From the NCBI GenBank assembly GCA_028023455.1, contig JAQFVV010012476.1, positions 3,161,555 to 3,225,554 on the forward strand: a DNA stretch of 64,000 bases, in the 5' to 3' direction. This DNA comes from Epiperipatus broadwayi (lineage: Eukaryota; Onychophora; Udeonychophora; Euonychophora; Peripatidae). Positions 10,511 to 22,490 of this stretch are shown here, piece by piece. Each line of letters starts with the position of its first letter. The stretch's first letter is position 1. Both the position numbers and the translations under genes were made by a program. The notes below the pieces were generated by a model. The model had not been told where the DNA came from and made no database searches. It saw only the letters and a list, made by a program, of their open reading frames with translations.

Positions 10511-12295
10511 AATGGTAAGCTTGTGATATTTTAGTGGAAAATTGTAAATAGTATTTAATCAAATTGTATAAGCAATAAATAGACAAAGAAAAAATAATCT
10601 AACGGTGATATTTTAATAATGAAACAACTGTTAATTTTACCATGCTTTCAGCATTCCTTTATATCCATAATTTTTTTGTCTACAGTTTTAGGTAGCACAA
10701 TTAAAAAGTAGTAAAATAAAAAATGAATGTTATGCATTCATTTATAGTGGGTGCATAAAAAACTTGTTCTAATAGTTTATGAATATATTTTTATCTTTAA
10801 ACTTATCTGCAATTCTGACCATGTAGTGCAGTAAATATCCCATAATGCTTCAATTTTGGTTATTATTAATTGTTCTATAATTTTGCATTAATTTGACAAC
10901 AATAGGTTACATAGATTTGGGCAATTCAAAATTTGATAATATCAGACACACAATAGACTCAAGCCCTGATTTTTCATGGTCAGTGAAAGTTGGAGTATTT
11001 ACAGAAATGCACTCTAAACTTAAGTGATTCACTTAAACTCTTACTGATGTGTGAGTGCATGAAGACTTATAATATTTAAATTAATAGTGCATTATTGGAG
11101 TTCCACTTCCGATCTAATGATTTCAGCAATAACTATACTTAAAATGGGGTTTAATTGACATTAGTTTGAATTAAAATACAAGACAGCCAGCATATTTTAT
11201 TGGAATATCAATTCAAAAAGATTAAAGATTTTAGCAATATAAATAGGTATTCAATGTCCATAAAATTGATTCTGGCTTTTGAGAAATTATACACAATATA
11301 TTTAATTATTTATTTTTTAAATATAAAATTAAATGAAATATTTGTTTCTCAGTAATTTTACATTATTTTAGTATTTCTTGAAAAAATTAATCAGTTATAA
11401 CCAATGTAAAAAGCTTTATATTAAATAAAAATACCTACTTTAAAATAGGAGATATCTATGTTACTGCTATTATATATATATATATATATATATTTGTAAT
11501 TAGAAGTGGAATTTTAGCACATTAAAAAAAATTTTTTACTTGAATGTATTCTTTACAAAAATTTATTTTAATGAGAAAAAATTATTCTACATGTATAAAG
11601 TGTGATAAATAGAGTAACTGAAGCTCAAAAAAAAATAATCGCAAAAAAATTATTTGCCAAGTTCTTTCAGTGTACTAGAATCATGACAACATATTGGAAC
11701 TGAACTGTGCATTTGGCAAATAGTTTTTTGTGATTAATGTTTTTTGAATTTTAACTATTCTGTTTATCACACTTTATATGTATCATAAGATTTACCATTT
11801 TTTAAAACACTTTGTCAATACTCTTCACACTCAAATACTGCTTCTTTATAATCTTTTTATCTTCAGTGTTTTCATTTCTTATGTTTAAGTAGAAATCAAT
11901 ACATAGGAAAAAGAAGAAAAAGAAAATTATATTACACTTTATATGTGTAGAATAATTTTCATTAGCTGACAGACTTTTTGTATTATTTATTTAATGAGAG
12001 AAATTTTCCGGAAGAAAAAAATTCTCATTAAATTATATGTATTTAACTTGAAGACTAAAAATAAATGCTTTAATTTCTTTATATAACTAATTTTTATTTG
12101 TTTACAATGATTATATATTATTTATTGGATTAGTTTTATACTAACATTAAACTTTTTCCTCTCCAAATTGCAAAGATTTAACGATGAATAAAACTTTAAC
12201 CAGATTCCAAAATTAGTGTTCCTCAATCATTGTTGAATTATTGTTTAACTTATTACTAGTCACAATTCGTACAAAAACTTTACTCATTAACCATT
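10511..12295. other. Non-coding AT-rich sequence
   Basis: This holds a (TA)n microsatellite at about 11470-11502 and A/T-rich filler. The pair TTTGCCAAGTTCTTTCAGTG (11654) and its partial complement near 11708, followed by poly-T, may be the remains of a small inverted repeat. Nothing else is supported. Confidence 0.4.
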
Positions 12296-12304
12296 TTACA
12301 TTAA

Positions 12305-12545
12305 ATCTGGGTTCTACATATGTTACTAAACAATCCAAAACAAAGCAAAACTCTCCATATAGTAGTGCCATCTTGTGCCAACAAGAGCAATCAAGTCTGG
12401 GGATATTGGATGAGTAGGCACTAGATAGGGATTTTATGCACAAGCCTTCTGGCATCCATTGATTGCTCTTGTTGGCACAAGATGGCACTACTATATGGAG
12501 AGTTTTGCTTTGTTTTGGATTGTTTAATAACAATTATTGTGCTAG
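12305..12545. repeat. R1 copy in long palindromic form
   Basis: The left arm (about 12320-12394) and right arm (about 12455-12529) are almost perfect complements. They start from AAACAATCCAAAACAAAGCA and run through CATATAGTAGTGCCATCTTG and its complement. The loop of about 60 bp contains the R1 phrases GGGGATATTGGATGAGTAGG and AGGGATTTTATGCACAAGCC. The 106-aa open frame across it (12213-12533, minus) is an accident of the repeat. A GATCATGTGATGTT end follows at about 12557. Confidence 0.8.
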
Positions 12546-12562
12546 TATGAGATAGTGATCAT

Positions 12563-12832
12563 GTGATGTTTAGTTGTTCTACATATGTTCTGTGTAATAA
12601 TCATCCAGAAGACATTCTACACATGTTTCAAACCTGTCCATACTTTTCATCGGTATGGCACTTGGTGTTTCACAAGCAAATAATTAATCTTAAACCATTG
12701 CTTGAGAAAAATAGTAAAAATTTTAATCCTTATAATGCCATAGAAATTATTCATATTCTTAGAACCACATGGCTTGATCGCTGCTCTGCTCATATAAAAA
12801 TAATAAACATAATACATATTTATGTGTTCTAA
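12563..12832 (+). pseudogene. LINE ORF2 C-terminal knuckle fragment
   Basis: This open frame of 89 codons holds CNNHPEDILHMFQTCPYF followed by SSVW. It resembles the H and C end of the Cys/His knuckle and the aromatic W that follow the RT domain in LINE proteins. A helix-rich tail comes next, ending at a stop. The apparent start codon is arbitrary because no upstream RT motif is present. It is a 5'-truncated relic. Confidence 0.5.
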
Positions 12833-13139
12833 AATATTTACCTAGAAGTAGTGTAAGCAAAATTTCACAGAACAATTGTACATTATTTTAGAATGATATA
12901 AATTATTCATCTACATAAAACTGAATCATTTTATTTGCCTTCAAACCATAATCATAAAGACTTCATTTTTACAAGTTATATATCGTATATCATATCAATT
13001 CTTTTTTTTTTCTTGTACATATAGTAATAAAAGTTTATTTTATATAAAAAAATAATAAAGCAAAATAACCAACAACTCATTTCAATAAAAAAATGCTGTT
13101 TAAGGAATTAATTGAAGTGGGCACAGTGTGTTCCAATGA

Positions 13140-13650
13140 GAAGGTGACTGGTTTTTTTTCCAATCTCTCTGTAGTGCAATCTCTTAATTAATGTGTGTGT
13201 TATCTAGTAATATAATGTAGCTTTCACTGCAAAAACTTTAAGGTGCTAACATCTCTAGAACCTGAATATTCCACCCCTAAACAATCCAAAAACTCTCAAT
13301 TATGAACAAACCTTCGCAGCCACAAGCTCAAACAGGTATCTCTGGAGGTTTAAACACAAGATAAAACATAGATAGCAATGCTTAATCATCATGAAAATAC
13401 ATTGTATTTGTCTTGTATATCTAATAGACTAATAAATTCTAATTTTAAAATAAATAAAAAAACATCTCTAGATTACTAGTTATGACATGAAATGTGATAA
13501 TGCGTATTTTATATTAATCTATAATGAAAGTGTCCTAACATTAAATTTTGTTTTAAATTGAGCTAAACTATTATTAAAATGTTAAAAATAATTCAAATTA
13601 GATATGAATCAGTCACCAAAATGTTTTCAAGTTGTTTGCAAGATTTTTAA
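13140..13650 (+). repeat. Repeat R2, copy 2, interrupted by a LINE tail
   Basis: Bases about 13225-13259 (AAAAACTTTAAGGTGCTAAC...) and 13461-13650 (TAGTTATGACATGAAATGTG ...) together match the R2 copy at about 19.18-19.35 kb. A 201-bp insert divides them (see next entry). The match to the 19-kb copy resumes directly after the insert, so the insert came later. Confidence 0.65.
13260..13460 (+). mobile_element. Short retroposed insert with 12-bp target duplication
   Basis: The exact 12-mer AACATCTCTAGA stands at 13248-13259 and again at 13461-13472. Between them is a 201-bp segment ending in an A-rich tail (TTTTAAAATAAATAAAAA). A tail plus a direct repeat of this size indicates target-primed reverse transcription, so this is a 5'-truncated LINE or a SINE. 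No protein motif is decisive in 200 bp. Confidence 0.85.
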
Positions 13651-13659
13651 CTAGCAAAG

Positions 13660-15835
13660 AGAGAACATTAAATATGATCTGTGAAGGTACAAAACACATT
13701 GTCACACTTGTGGTATAACTTGTAATCTATACATGGTAGCATTTAAAATTTTTTGTAATTAATAGCTAAGTTATGTTTGTACATAAGATGTGCATTAATA
13801 CTTGAGAAATGGTACTGCAGACAGTGTGGAGAAAAAACAATTATCTTTTCACTGCAACACTTTATATATATCATTTTAAAATTTTTTTAATATTTCAAAT
13901 ATAAATCATACTTGTCTAATATTTGTGAATGAATACATACTTATGAAAAATCTAAAAGATGGAGAGCTTTGAAAAATGAATTGGTTGAAAATGCACATAA
14001 AACAACTGCATTGGGATGACAAGTCAATGGAAAGAGTCAAGCCAATTGAGAATATTAGTTTTTTCAAACCACATGTTGTTTGTTTAATGTCTTGCATTGA
14101 TTGTGTATGAAATAAAAAAATAGTATTTTACAGTGTTATTAAAATTAATTTAAATATGTTTTGAATAAATAACTGACATATTTCTTCTACATACAATGAT
14201 ATTTATACAATGATTTGCCTTAGAAATCATCACTGATTTATACCCACTACTTCAATTAACTTTACTGGGCACTATTTTTTTAATTGGTAGCCATGTTGAA
14301 TGACTAATGATGTCATAGATTAGTGACCTTATGACAGCAATACCAACCGTAAGAGATAAAATGATAACATTCACTAAGAGATATGGTATAGTAATGTACT
14401 GGTATTCATTATGTACAGGAATTGAAAATATAGTTTGATTATATCATACTATATTTTAGATTAATAAATTGTAGTATAAAATAATTAGAAATATGACCAC
14501 AGTATTTATCTTATTTTCTCCCAGTATCCTTGAAAGATTGTTTGTAATTAGTGATACAGCAAAGGGAAATAAGAATTTCACTATAAATGACCAAAAAATT
14601 TCGTAATCAAAAGCAAACTTTGATCTTATGCAACAACAAACTGAATTAATCTTAAAATAAACACCTTAGCAAAATATATTTGTTATATTCTCATATATTC
14701 AATCAGCATAAATCTGTATGACTTTGGAAAATAAAGAAGATTATTTCACAAATTGTGTAATTACTAAATAACTTTACACATGATATTGTTATGCAATGAA
14801 TTTCATGTAAAACATTGTCAGGAAGGAAGAAATATACACCTGGGTCTTTTTTTATGCAGTAGATAGGTTCCACAGAAAGCCCACATTAAAAAAATCACAC
14901 AAAAATAGACTTAACTTACCTTGAAAAATATGGGATAAGTTCCAAAATTTTCAAAAATCGCATAAAATCAAAGCAGCAAGATATAATTACTTTAAAATTC
15001 ACAAAAAAAAATAAGGAAATAAAGTATGACTAATAAAATATTTCAAATATTTGAAAAAAAATTGATACAAGATAAATAAACTTTTTTCACTTTTTTTATT
15101 AACTATTTAATTTTATTCAAAACAATATGCTTTTATGTGTAATTTATTTTACACTTTTCATACATATTTTAATTATTATCACTATTTGACAATATGCAGT
15201 TCATTTGTGAATTGGTAAGACATCAAATTCATGACAAGAGGGAATACAATTAGTGCCAACTTCAGTCTCGTGCTGTGTTAAGTGTTTTCTGTTGATAATG
15301 TAATAGGTAATTAAACTTTGAGATGATGATTTTACTAATTTTATATGAAGCTCGCAATATCCAGACTGCTATGACTAGCTATTAGAGAATGCATTTCCAC
15401 GAGGCAACTATATATATATAACACGCTTCCATGAATATGTTAATAATGACTAAAGATTTAAAATTTTTTATGCGCATATATAGATGAATAAACTTTTAGA
15501 TAGAAAAAAGTTAAAAGTAAAAATATTTAAAAACTTTTAAAGATATATTCTTTTTAAGTAGAAATTAAAAGTTCTTAAATATTTTTACTTGTAACTTTTT
15601 TCTGTCTAAAAGTTTCTCCATACATATACGCATATAAAAGAAAATATAAACATGCACATATATAACATAGACATACAAGTATTTAGCTTTCATTGGAATT
15701 TAGTTCATAATTTGTGTCATTAACAAGAAAATGATTTTCCAATTGATTAGAAAGTTGAAAACTCTCTCGAATGATTTTTACTGTGAAACAAACAGGTTCC
15801 CCTTGTGTTTCATTATTTTTTCTAAATCTTCTACA
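13660..15835. other. Non-coding AT-rich sequence
   Basis: Short frames here (for example at 13906-14097 and 15731-15919) show no motif. A small inverted pair lies at about 15493-15545 and 15562-15615: TAAACTTTTAGATAGAAAAA against its complement near TTTTTTCTGTCTAAAAGTTT. Nothing else was identified. Confidence 0.4.
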
Positions 15836-16131
15836 GCAGGGGTTCTCAACCCTATGCTCATGGGCACCATGATCATGTGCCTGCTGCTATCTGAACACTA
15901 TAAAAAATTATTTATCTGATACAAATAAATTCAATTTTTAAGATTTCTTATAAATTATTGTATTATATTGTAATCAAATTGTAGGTCATACTATACTTTT
16001 TTAGTGTAAAAGAGTATATCATTAACAATATCCAACTATAAATTTACATTGGAAAAAATTAATGGTGCCTGCCACCTGGACGTTGTTATAGAATGCACCC
16101 TTAAGTGCAAAAAGGTTGGGAACTGCTGTTC
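15836..16131. mobile_element. hAT-type MITE (~296 bp)
   Basis: The left end GCAGGGGTTCTCAACCCTA and the right end, whose complement reads GCAGTTCCCAACCTTTTTGC, form the inverted termini typical of hAT elements (CAGGGGTTCTCAA type). The flanks share TTCTAC on both sides, a 6-of-8 match that fits an aged 8-bp duplication. The interior has GTGCCTGCTG / GGTGCCTGCC subterminal repeats and no transposase. The short frame that crosses the left end is not a gene. Confidence 0.75.
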
Positions 16132-17425
16132 TACGATATCTGAATTTATTGCCAAACCTTTTTCCGACAAGCATTTAAAGTATGTAAAATTTAATGCATG
16201 TATATAAAATGGGTAAATCCTAATTTTAAGTGAAATATGAACTTCTTTATCTCATAAAAGAAAACCACATAAAAAATATTAAGAAGAAACATGAATCGCA
16301 TAACTTCAAAATTGCATTAAAAAAATCCACACAAAAAAGATTCAGGTATACTTAATGTTTGCTGATTGTCCATGAGATACTGATATCTTCAGATTTTTTT
16401 CAATTAAAAAATGAATAAAAGCAGTATCACAAAATCTATATTGTAAAATATCCTATGCTAACATGAGTTACGATATTGGAAAAATGGTGATGTAAGTCAT
16501 AGAACTTCACTGCTTTTTTTGAAACAACCAATAATTCTCAACTAATAAGAGAGTTATGATGTTAGTCGTTATTTTTTAATCATGGCTTAAAGGTTTCTTC
16601 TATATTTTGATTCTAGGATGGTGAATTAAATTTTTTGCTGTAGGAGAAAAGCATTACAATAGCTTACTTTTATATAAGAAGGGTTTGAGGAACCAAATGA
16701 GCATACTGTCTAGGGCAAAGCCAATATTATTTGTCATCTTTTTATATCTTTAGTGTAAAGACCACACAATAATATTATTAAAACAAATAGAAGTTATAGT
16801 CAAGATAAGAGTCAGAGATCACATGACCCTATTCTCTTAAGCTTGTAAGTTATAAACAATGAGGATTGCCAATTCCTCAACAAGCTTTGTGATAAATGCT
16901 TAGCTAGAGAAAGCATTTAAAATATCTCTATCATGACTCCCCAAAACCTCTGACCATGTTTTCATGATTTGGAATTCCTCAGAAGGTGCTAGGATAGGTT
17001 CAGACATTTAAAAATATTTTTCTAGAATTTATTGAATACATTTTATAATTATATGAAAGGCTAAATATCAAAATGATTAATTTACATCCGTTAATAATAT
17101 TTAGTTGTTATTTTTATCATTAAACTTTCATTTATATATTTTTATATATAAAATAATGTTACTGTTATACCATTTCATTGTCTATGTATCCACTAATAAG
17201 AAATATCACAAACATTTGTTTAGTTTCAGCTAACAATTTATATAGCCTTGCCATTGACATCAATATAGCATGCTACTAGTTTGAAAATTGATTGTGTATT
17301 TATTCTTATTATACATACACTATTGCTCAGATGTTAATATAAATTAATTTATGTGAATCTGATTTACAAAATATACATTAATAGTTCACATACATATATT
17401 AGTATTTTAAAAAAAAATTATTATT
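16132..17425. other. Non-coding AT-rich sequence
   Basis: No frame, element or structural RNA could be supported in this stretch. Confidence 0.4.
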
Positions 17426-17439
17426 AAGAATTAGGAGTT

Positions 17440-17538
17440 GTCAAGCATCGGTGGTCGAGAGGTCAGCATAGCTGCCTTACAAGCACTTGTCCCAGTTTAG
17501 TAAGTTCACTTCCCGGCCAATGCTATGACACATGGAAA
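17440..17538 (+). mobile_element. tRNA-like SINE, copy 2, with target duplication
   Basis: This is the same ~100-bp unit as at 2.7 kb. The acceptor-like ends GCATCGG (about 17445) and CCAATGC (about 17517) nearly pair. The D-arm GTCGAGAGGTCAGC and anticodon-like arm TGCCTTACAAGCA are present, as is a B-box region. It is flanked by AAGAATTAGGAGTT (17426-17439) and AAGAATTAGAAGTT (17539-17552), a 14-bp duplication with one mismatch. This shows retroposition. Confidence 0.8.
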
Positions 17539-17552
17539 AAGAATTAGAAGTT

Positions 17553-19065
17553 ATTTTTAAGGCTAAAAATTACATTACTTTTGACTCAAATGTATACTGT
17601 TTATTAATGCATGACTTCTTAACTTAAATTTCAACACTTTTTTACTGAGGTCCTGTAGACAAATGTAAATAACTTCTAAAATACATTTTCATTGAACTGG
17701 TCTTATTATTGGGATATTTGAAGTGCTTATTGATAAATATATAAAATCTATAAACAAATAAAATAATATTGAAATGTAAATGGAAAAGTTAATGCATTAC
17801 CTCTTTAATTTTCAAATGTTTTTAATTTTCATGACGGTGAGGTGATTTTGCAATCTTTCTGAGATTTTTAACTGAATGGTTGAGTATAAAATAATCATTT
17901 TAGATCATATTAATGTTGAAAAAATAATAAATACATTTTTATATTAGATTATTAAATATTTGTTTTTAATAAGTATGCAATATTTATCTATCATTTTAAA
18001 AAAGTTTTTTTAAAATTTTATATAATGTTCCAGACATTATCTGTAATTCATAATCAAAAAAAGGAAAATAAATAACTTTAATCAGAAAAAAATAGAATTC
18101 TTCACTTGTGTATATTATACAAATTTTAATTTATTTTAATTCATTTTAATGTGGAGAAAATAAGTATATTTATATATTAAATATTTTTTTGTATTAAATT
18201 ATTAAATATTTATTTCTAATAAGTATTTGATGTTTGCATATTGTTTGTAAAAGTATATTTAACTGTTATAGGCATAATATGCTATTAAGAACATATATGT
18301 TAGCAAAAATGAATAATTTGCACTAATAATAATAGATATTTAATATAAATCCACTGAAAATAGACATCAAAACAAATGTAATACTTTTCAGGAGATTTAG
18401 GATTTTTCTTATAGACAACTGTTCTACAGTCAACCAAACTAGCCATTAAGCAATTGGTCAATAAATATGTATCTATCTATTTTTTAATAGAGAGTATAAA
18501 AAAGATGGAAAACACTTAAATCCTCACCATATGCAATTGTCAAGCTTTATGAACACTTAATTCTCTTTCACTATTTCTGTATAAGAGAAATGTTGAACTC
18601 TTTAATGCAGTCAGCTATTTATTGAAAAGGAGTTTTATTTCTTCATTTATAAATATAAAAATATAGTTTGACATAAAAATCATTTTCCTGCCTGATGAAA
18701 ATTGTCTGCATGATATTTTATGATAAATATTATTATCTTATGCTGATCAGATGTGAATGGAAAGAGTTTTATAAATAGCACAAAATTGTAGATTTATTCA
18801 TTTATTTTTTTGTCTATAATTATAAAGTTGTAATTATTTATTAAGCACACAGGAAGTATATGTAAATACTTTTAAGACAGGCTTTAATCCATATAAAATT
18901 CTCTGCCACCAGACATGACTAAGTGATAACACATACATAATCAGTTGTACTTTGCCACTGATTTGAATATTTAGAATTACATCATAAAGTTTAATGACTT
19001 CTTTACATTTTTAAGTTACAAGAGTGGGTAGAAAGATATTCATTAATTATTCTCTCAGGTAGCAC
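17553..19065. other. Non-coding AT-rich sequence
   Basis: The segments TTGTATTAAATTATTAAATA (18189) and TATATTAGATTATTAAATAT (17940), with GTATGCAATATTT / GTATTTGATGTTT following, suggest a diverged duplication about 250 bp apart (about 17.86-18.02 and 18.11-18.26 kb). No coding evidence was found. Confidence 0.4.
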
Positions 19066-19069
19066 CACC

Positions 19070-19345
19070 TTAACTGCATGCATAGAGCACCCCTTGAAAA
19101 AGTGATAGGTTCCCTCTAAAAGCTGCCTGTAGTGCTATCTATAAATCAAAACATATGTTTCATAGTGATATAGTTTAGATATTCATCACAAAAGTTTTAA
19201 GGCACTAGCATATTTAGATCATAAGTTACAACATGAAATATATGGAACACAGTATTAATATTAAATTTTGTTTTAAATTGATTTAAATTACTACTGAATT
19301 GCTTAATTTGATTCAAATTGTGTAAGCCAGCAAAAACAAAAATGA
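19070..19345 (+). repeat. Repeat R2, copy 3
   Basis: Shares AGTTTTAAGGCACTAGCATA, TCATAAGTTACAACATGAAA and ATTAAATTTTGTTTTAAATTG with the copy at 13.14-13.65 kb. It is the uninterrupted reference copy. The minus-strand frame at 19197-19406 has no recognisable motif. Confidence 0.55.
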
Positions 19346-20600
19346 TTTTCCCAGATCTCATGATGGCAGGGTTAGCATTAAAAATGAAATACAAATATAA
19401 AAACATATTGTCATATCACATATCAGAATTCATGGTATAAACATGCTAGAAAATGCATAACACATGTATTTATTTAGAGAGGGCTCTGTAAGCATTTGGT
19501 TGAGTATAAAAAAACTTTAACCATTGATGTAGTGTCTAATTGAATATAAGAAAGAGAGAAATTGTCATTACTAGATAGATAAACATACACTAATGGCATC
19601 TATGTTTCAAATATCTTACCATGGATTTTTAATAAGCATGTAGATAATTTTATAGCTTATCAAATATGTAACACTTAGAAAATAAACCTATTCATTGAAA
19701 GTCCAACTATGTTACTAAAATAATTCACAAGCTAAATTACCAAAAGAATCATTTAAATACACTTGTAAATAATGTCTATTTTTTCCTATATTAATATCAA
19801 TCTATTTTGTCCAATAAAGAAGATCCTTTGTGAATTTACCTTATAAATTATTTTAGTGACATATTTGGATTTGTTTGTTCTGTGCATAGGTTTATATTCT
19901 CTGTAATAGATATTTGATTAGCCATAACATTATCTATGTGTTCATTAAAAATGTTTGGTAAGATATTTGCAACATAGATGTCACTACTCACACACTGACT
20001 GTATAATTTTCTAACTAACTTGTCTTTGCTTCTTTTGCTTTAGAAGTAGATATTACATTGGATTAGGCATGTGGCAAATTTGTCATAAAAATACATTATC
20101 CAAAATGAGGAATCACATGATTTTATTAGTCTCTCTATCTTAGTGAAATTTCATCAATCAAATAAGCAACAATTAATTAATTCATCAAGGGTAGAGATAG
20201 AATTTGTGACATTTAAAATATTTGCTCCCAGTTGATGAACGAATTGCAAAAAATATCATAGTAAACATAATAATAATAACAACAAATTGCTCAATTCTTT
20301 ATTTTGCACAGACCAAGTTTATTATAGTGCCATCTATAATGAGAATGAATAGTTATCTATTACCAGTTATTAATGTAGTTAAGTTCCCATCATTGGACCA
20401 GTTCTGGCATTTTCTTAAGTGCATTATTGCCTGCTTTTATATTAAGCCTCATTGATAAAAGCTACAGTCAGAAACAGGTTATGTGGATAGAGGTTTAAAT
20501 ACATTTCCATCTGGTAATTGTTAATTACTCAAGTTGATTATAGCTGGCACAAATAACACAATTACAATATGTTATAGAGACTTTATCTTTTTTATTGCAT
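19346..20600. other. Non-coding AT-rich sequence
   Basis: The 77-aa frame at 20222-20455 has no motif or relative elsewhere in the window. Nothing else is supported. Confidence 0.4.
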
Positions 20601-20604
20601 TGCC

Positions 20605-20870
20605 ACATCCATATAACATTAATATTATCTATATTCTTTATTACTTTTTATAATGCCTTTTTTAACAACTCACTAGTGACAGTTTCGATTGTCCAAGCAA
20701 TCTTCTTCAGAACTTAATATCATCTATGTTCTTTATTACTTTTTACAACTGAAAAAGATTACTGGGGCAATCAAAACTGTCAATAGTGGGTTGTTAAAAA
20801 GAATTATAAAAAGTAATGAAGAACATAGATGATATTAATATTATATGTTGTAGAGACTATTATAAATTAA
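20605..20870. mobile_element. Fold-back element (hammerhead-like core family)
   Basis: The arms pair over about 20615-20720 and 20740-20850. For example, TTCTTTATTACTTTTTATAA on the left matches the complement of TTATAAAAAGTAATGAAGAA on the right. Each arm holds a degenerate core: the complement of CAGTTTCGATTGTCC near 20680-20695, and GGGGCAATCAAAACTGTCA near 20764. The sequence TAATATCATCTATGTTCTTTATTAC also recurs within the left half, so the arm outer end is partly duplicated. No coding sequence. Confidence 0.75.
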
Positions 20871-21690
20871 ATAGTCAAAAAATTAAGAATATAAATCTAT
20901 TCATGGATCAAAAAAATCCATATACATAACTGAGACAATTTATATAGCAAATTGATTGACATTGATAAGGTGAACATTATTTACAGGTTTATTTAAATGA
21001 TTTTTTTGGGAATCATGATTGCAAATTGGGTTAGTAATGTCTTTGGATTTATTCATTTCATGAATAGTATATAAAAAGGAATATCACAAACTTAAGAGAC
21101 CTATAGACACAGTAATTACTTCAAAAAGTCATGCAGACAAATAAATATAAGGGTTATATGAACTTATGAAGATAATAATTAAAAATACAAATAGTTATTC
21201 ATATAAACAGGCTAATACCAATGTAATTTATTGAGACTTATAAAGAAAGAAATGATAATTACAAGAAAAAAATACACATAAACAAATACCACGACAATCT
21301 GTAGAGACTATAGGAAACAAGAATAAATAGATATATAGACATGTAAATAAAATGGTAGACTTAAAGACCTATAAAAATAGTAAAGATAAATACAAATGAA
21401 CATATATCAATACAATACATAATATATAAAAATGCCACAACAAATTGTAGAAATCAAAAAGCAAATAATAACAATAATATATATTTTCAAATTTTAATCT
21501 TATCCCAAGGCAACTTTCAACTTAGCTCAATCATATCACAACTACCATCAGCTCAGAAATCAGGCAAATTTTTTTCACTCTGGATGCATTTTTGAAATAT
21601 CCAGTTGTCTTTTTTTTCCAAATGAGCAAGACATGCTATATCTCATATTATAATTTTATTTCATATGCATCTCTTTTTTTAGATATACTT
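20871..21690. other. Non-coding, A-rich sequence
   Basis: A-rich stretches with frequent ATAAATA and ACAAATA words but no periodicity I could define. No genes. Confidence 0.35.
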
Positions 21691-21697
21691 TTAACTT

Positions 21698-21782
21698 CAT
21701 AGATATATATATATATATATATATATATGAAGTTAAATATATATATAAGTTTGATATATATATATATATATATATCAAACTT
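21698..21782. repeat. Two adjacent TA-rich hairpins
   Basis: TTAACTTCATAGATATA ... ATATGAAGTTAA forms one hairpin with a (TA)n loop. Immediately after it, AAGTTTGATATA ... TATATCAAACTT forms a second. The unique stem ends show that these are true inverted repeats grown around TA microsatellites. Confidence 0.75.
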
Positions 21783-21884
21783 TTATTTTATCACAATTTC
21801 CTGAAACACATCCATTTCTTTTGATAATATTATTAACACTTATGGAATACTATCACATTTACTTTGTGATAATATTAGAAGATG

Positions 21885-22490
21885 TTAATGAAATTATCAA
21901 AAGAAATGGATGGAAAGTGAACAATTTAATGTATTAATACTCTCATTTCAACACACTTAAGATTGGCTTATATGAGTGTATTTAGCTTTGAAAATAAGAG
22001 GGGCAATTTTATTTTCTCAAACTGTTTATCTTTTGGCTGGAACAAGAATATCTTTACATTTAACATTGATGATTTAATATAATGAAGAAGGTCTATTATC
22101 TTTTAAATAGAATTACAACCTGACATTGTGCTAGTACAATTCATTGAGTATTACACAGTTTAATATCTTCTAATATTAGCAGAAAATGGATTATAATATT
22201 TGACTAGTGTGTTAATAAGATTATCAAAAGAAATGAATATAAAGTGAATGATTTAATATATTCATATTCTAACTTCAAGACACTTAATATTGCTCTACAT
22301 AAATGCATTTAGGTTTGAAAATAACATGATCGTCATTATTTTCCCAGTCTTTATGACTGGAACAAAAGTATTGTCACATTTAACATCCTTGATTTAATAT
22401 TATGTATGGCACCAGTGAGGAAGGGTTATTACCTTCTAAATAGAATTACCATCTGACACTGCCCTAGTAAAATGCATTGATTATTAAACT
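21885..22490 (+). repeat. Diverged tandem duplication, ~318-bp unit
   Basis: ATTATCAAAAGAAATGGAT (about 21894) recurs as ATTATCAAAAGAAATGAAT (about 22212). The order of landmarks is kept afterwards: AAGTGAACAATTTAATGTAT, CACTTAA-ATTG, TTTAGCTTTGAAAATAA, GGCTGGAACAAGAATAT, TTAAATAGAATTACAACCTG, then a TTGAGTATTA/TTGATTATTA end. The left edge also forms a small inverted repeat with about 21805-21835. Copies differ at perhaps one base in six by eye. No protein motif is seen in either. Confidence 0.8.

Noticed and set aside
12213-12533. 106-aa minus-strand frame
   Set aside because: It lies across the R1 palindrome and its codons simply follow the repeat.
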